A stretch of DNA of 8,350 nucleotides, taken from assembly GCA_017853815.1 (NCBI GenBank), contig JAFMIT010000070.1, positions 1 through 8,350 on the forward strand. Reading direction: 5' to 3'. Below the pieces are notes generated by a model. That model worked only from the letters and a program-made list of their open reading frames with translations. It was not told the DNA's origin and made no database searches. The position numbers were made by a program, and so were the translations under genes. This DNA is from Actinomycetota bacterium. Its GTDB lineage: Bacteria > Actinomycetota > Actinomycetes > S36-B12 > UBA5976. Shown in pieces: positions 6,523 through 8,350 of this stretch. How positions within the stretch are numbered: the stretch's first letter is position 1; every line of letters begins with the position of its first letter.

Positions 6523-7257
6523 TTACCCCAAATCCCAAATGCGCACGCCACCAAGGAGGCCCGCAGTGTTGCTCACGATGCGCACTTTCGGTGGAAGCGG
6601 GGTTTCGACGAGGTACTTGGCGTTGCCACCGCCGATATGCAAGTGATCGAAATACAGAAACGCGTCGAACGAGTCAATCGCCTTGAGAACTCGGCGTATC
6701 CAGCGCTCCTGGCCGATTTCTTTGCGCATGGCGTTTCCGAGCTGAGTGTCGAAACTTTGGCCTTTGCGAAACTCTGCGTGCGAAAGCTCCATATGGGGCA
6801 GGAGAACGCCGTCTGAGAACACTGCAGTGCCCACGCCCGTGCCGAGAGTCATGACAAATTCGAAACCCTGACCAATAACCGCAGCGCAGCCTTGGACGTC
6901 GGCGTCGTTCGCCACTTTGACTGGCTTATGGAATTGTTGTTCGAGCCCGGACTGAAGATCGAAGCCATGCCAAGCGGCCTGAAGCTGGGGATCGGTATGG
7001 CCGCCGTATTCGGCACGCGAAAGCGCCGGCACATGCCAGACCTTGCCATGGCGCACGAGTCCTGGGAAACCGACGGAGACGCGGTCGTAGTTGTCGAAGT
7101 TGTTAGCGAGCTGCTGCAACTTCTCTAACAGTCGCTCTGGTGGGCAGGGGTACGGCGTTTTGATCTTGATGCGCTCCGACAGCATCGCGCCATCGAGTGC
7201 CACCAGTGCAGCTTTAAGACCCGTGCCGCCGACATCGATGCAGAGTGTGGTCGTCAT
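6523..7257 (-). CDS. ROK-family sugar kinase (polyphosphate glucokinase-like)
   Basis: A 244-residue kinase of the ASKHA/ROK fold, probably phosphorylating glucose or a related hexose in the cytosol with ATP or polyphosphate. The first phosphate motif is IDVGGTGLKAAL (7-18), the catalytic base lies in NDAD (Asp118, 117-120), the second phosphate motif is LGTGVGTAVF (138-147), and the adenosine-side glycine motif is IGGGNA (208-213). The segment after His160 reads SHAEFRKGQSFDTQLG instead of the ROK zinc motif CxCGxxGC. This pattern marks a ROK subgroup near, but not identical to, mycobacterial polyphosphate glucokinase (265 residues), so the phosphate donor is uncertain. The ATG overlaps the methionine aminopeptidase stop as ATGA, and no separate strong ribosome binding site is evident, which suggests translational coupling. 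It ends 45 bases before the MarR gene. Confidence 0.85.
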   Translation of the reverse strand: MTTTLCIDVGGTGLKAALVALDGAMLSERIKIKTPYPCPPERLLEKLQQLANNFDNYDRVSVGFPGLVRHGKVWHVPALSRAEYGGHTDPQLQAAWHGFDLQSGLEQQFHKPVKVANDADVQGCAAVIGQGFEFVMTLGTGVGTAVFSDGVLLPHMELSHAEFRKGQSFDTQLGNAMRKEIGQERWIRRVLKAIDSFDAFLYFDHLHIGGGNAKYLVETPLPPKVRIVSNTAGLLGGVRIWDLG

Positions 7258-8114
7258 AGTGTGGTGAGTACCTCGGCTCCAGTTTCAGTGACAACAAGCG
7301 TGTGCTCAAATTGTGCGGTTCGCTTGCGATCTTGGGTGACAACCGTCCAGTTGTCTTCCCACATTTCCCACATGTGCGTTCCGAGGGTGAGCATAGGTTC
7401 GATTGTAAATGTCATGCCCACTTCCATGATGGTGTCGAAACTCTCATCGTCGTAGTGGGGGATGATCAATCCGCTGTGAAAAGTGGTGGAGATGCCGTGG
7501 CCAGTGAAGTCGCGAACGACGCCGTAGTTGAACCGTCTCGCGTAGGCCTCGATGACTCGGCCGATGACGCTGATAGGGCGACCGGGAGCGACCGCTTTGA
7601 TGGCGCGATTGAGTGACTCCTGGGTGCGCTCGACGAGAAGCCGAGACTCTTCATCAACATCGCCGACGAGGAACGTGAAGTTGGTGTCTCCGTGGACACC
7701 GTTGATGTAGGCGGTGATGTCGATGTTGCAGATATCGCCATCCTCGATCACAGTCGAGTCGGGGATACCGTGGCAAATGACTTCGTTGAGCGAAGCGCAA
7801 AGACTCTTCGGGAAGTTGCGGTAGCCAAGCGTCGATGGGTAAGCGCCATGATCGAGGAGATACTCGTGCCCGATTCGATCGAGATCATCGGTGGTGAGGC
7901 CGGGGCGGATGTGCTTTCCGACTTCAGCAATTGCGCCGGCTGCGATGCGCCCGGCTATGCGCATCTTCTCGATGGTCTCTGCAGTTTGAACGTCACCGCC
8001 GTTGTGTTGTTGTGGCGCTGGTCTGCCCACATATTCAGGACGCGAAATAGTCGCGGGTACGAAGCGTTCAGGCGAAAGAGTTCCGGGCGTCAGAGTTCGA
8101 GGAGTCAGAGTCAC
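7254..8114 (-). CDS. map: Methionine aminopeptidase, type I
   Basis: This metalloprotease removes the initiator Met from nascent proteins. With the GTG start at 8114 it has 286 residues, the usual length of the long actinobacterial form. The N-terminal extension is proline- and threonine-rich (MTLTPRTLTPGTLSPERFVP), resembling the SH3-ligand-like extension of mycobacterial MetAPs, followed by SRPEYVGRPAP (24-34). The catalytic domain has CHGIPD with His115, metal ligands Asp132 (NIDIT), Asp143 (HGDTN), His206 (TGHGIS), Glu239 (IEP) and Glu270 (FEHT). The frame is open upstream to 8312, but that extension crosses a terminator and reads the Lys-rich gene in a shifted frame, so it is rejected. 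There is no ribosome binding site at the GTG; a TATATT box seven bases upstream suggests a leaderless message. The gene is coupled to the sugar kinase by an ATGA overlap. Confidence 0.94.
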   Translation of the reverse strand: MTLTPRTLTPGTLSPERFVPATISRPEYVGRPAPQQHNGGDVQTAETIEKMRIAGRIAAGAIAEVGKHIRPGLTTDDLDRIGHEYLLDHGAYPSTLGYRNFPKSLCASLNEVICHGIPDSTVIEDGDICNIDITAYINGVHGDTNFTFLVGDVDEESRLLVERTQESLNRAIKAVAPGRPISVIGRVIEAYARRFNYGVVRDFTGHGISTTFHSGLIIPHYDDESFDTIMEVGMTFTIEPMLTLGTHMWEMWEDNWTVVTQDRKRTAQFEHTLVVTETGAEVLTTL

Positions 8115-8121
8115 AGGGTGA

Positions 8122-8127
8122 AATATA
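8122..8127 (-). promoter_or_regulatory. Candidate -10 box of a leaderless map transcript
   Basis: Read on the minus strand, TATATT is followed by seven bases (TCACCCT) and the GTG start of methionine aminopeptidase. No Shine-Dalgarno sequence lies between. The box directly follows the terminator stem of the upstream gene, so its T-rich tail and this promoter element share the same bases. No clear -35 is visible, since that place is occupied by the hairpin. Confidence 0.4.
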
Positions 8128-8161
8128 GAAAGGGCCTGTGCCAGACGGCACAGACCCTTTC
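8128..8161 (-). terminator. Terminator hairpin of the Lys/Ala-rich protein gene
   Basis: A 15-base stem with a 4-base loop. On the minus strand GAAAGGGTCTGTGCC pairs with GGCACAGGCCCTTTC through one U-G wobble; the plus-strand version has a C-A mismatch instead, so the structure favours minus-strand RNA. It starts 17 bases past the stop codon at 8179 and is followed by TATATTT, an imperfect T-rich tail. Confidence 0.8.
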
Positions 8162-8178
8162 GCGTTTGGGGGAAGTTG

Positions 8179-8350
8179 TTACTTCTTCTTAGCAGCAGCC
8201 TTGCGAGCTGGACGCTTTGCAGCAGCCTTCTTAGGTGCAGCCTTCTTGGCAGCAGCCTTCTTAGGTGCAGCCTTCTTAGCAGCAGCCTTCTTAGGTGCAG
8301 CCTTCTTGGCAACCTTCTTAGCAGCAGCCTTCTTAGGTGCAGCCTTCTTG
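8179..8350 (-). CDS. Lys/Ala/Pro-rich C-terminal tail of an HU- or histone H1-like DNA-binding protein (partial)
   Basis: Only the last 56 codons before the TAA are visible; the gene begins beyond the right edge. The tail is composed of Lys, Ala and Pro with two Arg and one Val. It is built from a decapeptide KKAAPKKAAA repeated about four times, one copy interrupted by KKVA, and ends AKRPARKAAAKKK. Such basic, disordered tails are known at the C-terminus of actinobacterial HU (HupB) and of bacterial histone H1-like proteins, where they bind and compact DNA. The globular domain that would tell these apart is outside the window, so no gene symbol is given. Codons are strongly biased to AAG for Lys and GCT/GCA for Ala, as in a highly expressed gene. 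A strong terminator follows. Coding strand and frame are confident; the exact family is inferred. Confidence 0.85.
   Translation of the reverse strand, partial: KKAAPKKAAAKKVAKKAAPKKAAAKKAAPKKAAAKKAAPKKAAAKRPARKAAAKKK
8221..8350. repeat. 30-base in-frame tandem repeat encoding KKAAPKKAAA
   Basis: Nearly identical 30-base units start at 8221, 8251 and 8281. A 12-base partial unit (8311-8322) follows, then most of a fourth unit to the window edge. The full units differ mainly at one base (GGC versus AGC on the plus strand), a synonymous Ala codon change. Identity at third positions points to recent expansion or homogenisation, and the array probably continues beyond 8350. Confidence 0.85.

Noticed and set aside
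8115..8312. 66-residue Arg/Leu-rich extension of methionine aminopeptidase
   Set aside because: It is a frame-shifted reading of the Lys/Ala repeat gene and crosses that gene's terminator.
8221..8350. CRISPR-like or intergenic direct repeats
   Set aside because: The 30-base units are contiguous with no spacers and encode an in-frame Lys/Ala/Pro repeat.

Overview
The window looks like chromosomal core sequence from a moderately GC-rich actinobacterium. Three traits suggest this: a methionine aminopeptidase with the long proline-rich N-terminus typical of actinobacterial MetAPs, a protein tail rich in Lys/Ala/Pro like that of actinobacterial HU or H1-like proteins, and three genes with a TANNNT box 6-7 bases before the start codon, which fits leaderless transcripts. 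Placement below phylum (for example Acidimicrobiia or a freshwater lineage) is only a guess. No insertion sequence, prophage, CRISPR array, tRNA or rRNA was seen, and no gene-free stretch exceeds 110 bases.

Layout. Bases 1-637 (minus) hold the N-terminal half of a BenE-family transporter that runs off the left edge. Upstream of it on the same strand is a complete Uup-like ABC-F ATPase (746-2536). A 78-base divergent gap leads to two plus-strand genes: an aldehyde dehydrogenase of the succinate-semialdehyde type (2615-4045) and a tRNA-guanine transglycosylase (4081-5307). The transglycosylase meets, tail to tail with a 4-base overlap, the minus-strand queuosine-precursor transporter (5304-5981). 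Then come, all on the minus strand and listed in reverse transcription order, a MarR regulator (6007-6477), a ROK-family sugar kinase (6523-7257), methionine aminopeptidase (7254-8114), a terminator hairpin (8128-8161) and the C-terminal tail of a Lys/Ala/Pro-rich DNA-binding protein (8179 to beyond 8350).

How the genes work together. The transglycosylase and the YhhQ-type transporter plausibly form a minimal queuosine salvage pair: import of a 7-deazaguanine base, then its insertion into tRNA at position 34. The transglycosylase lacks the usual GLAVGE base-recognition motif, so its substrate may not be preQ1. The MarR gene lies 25 bases upstream of the transporter, and its start codon sits inside an inverted repeat that looks like an operator, so autoregulation extending to the transporter is possible. 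Methionine aminopeptidase and the sugar kinase overlap by ATGA and are probably translationally coupled.

The two points most worth a second look are the aldehyde dehydrogenase, in which Arg replaces the catalytic Cys while the rest of the active site is intact, and the queuosine salvage locus with its divergent transglycosylase pocket.
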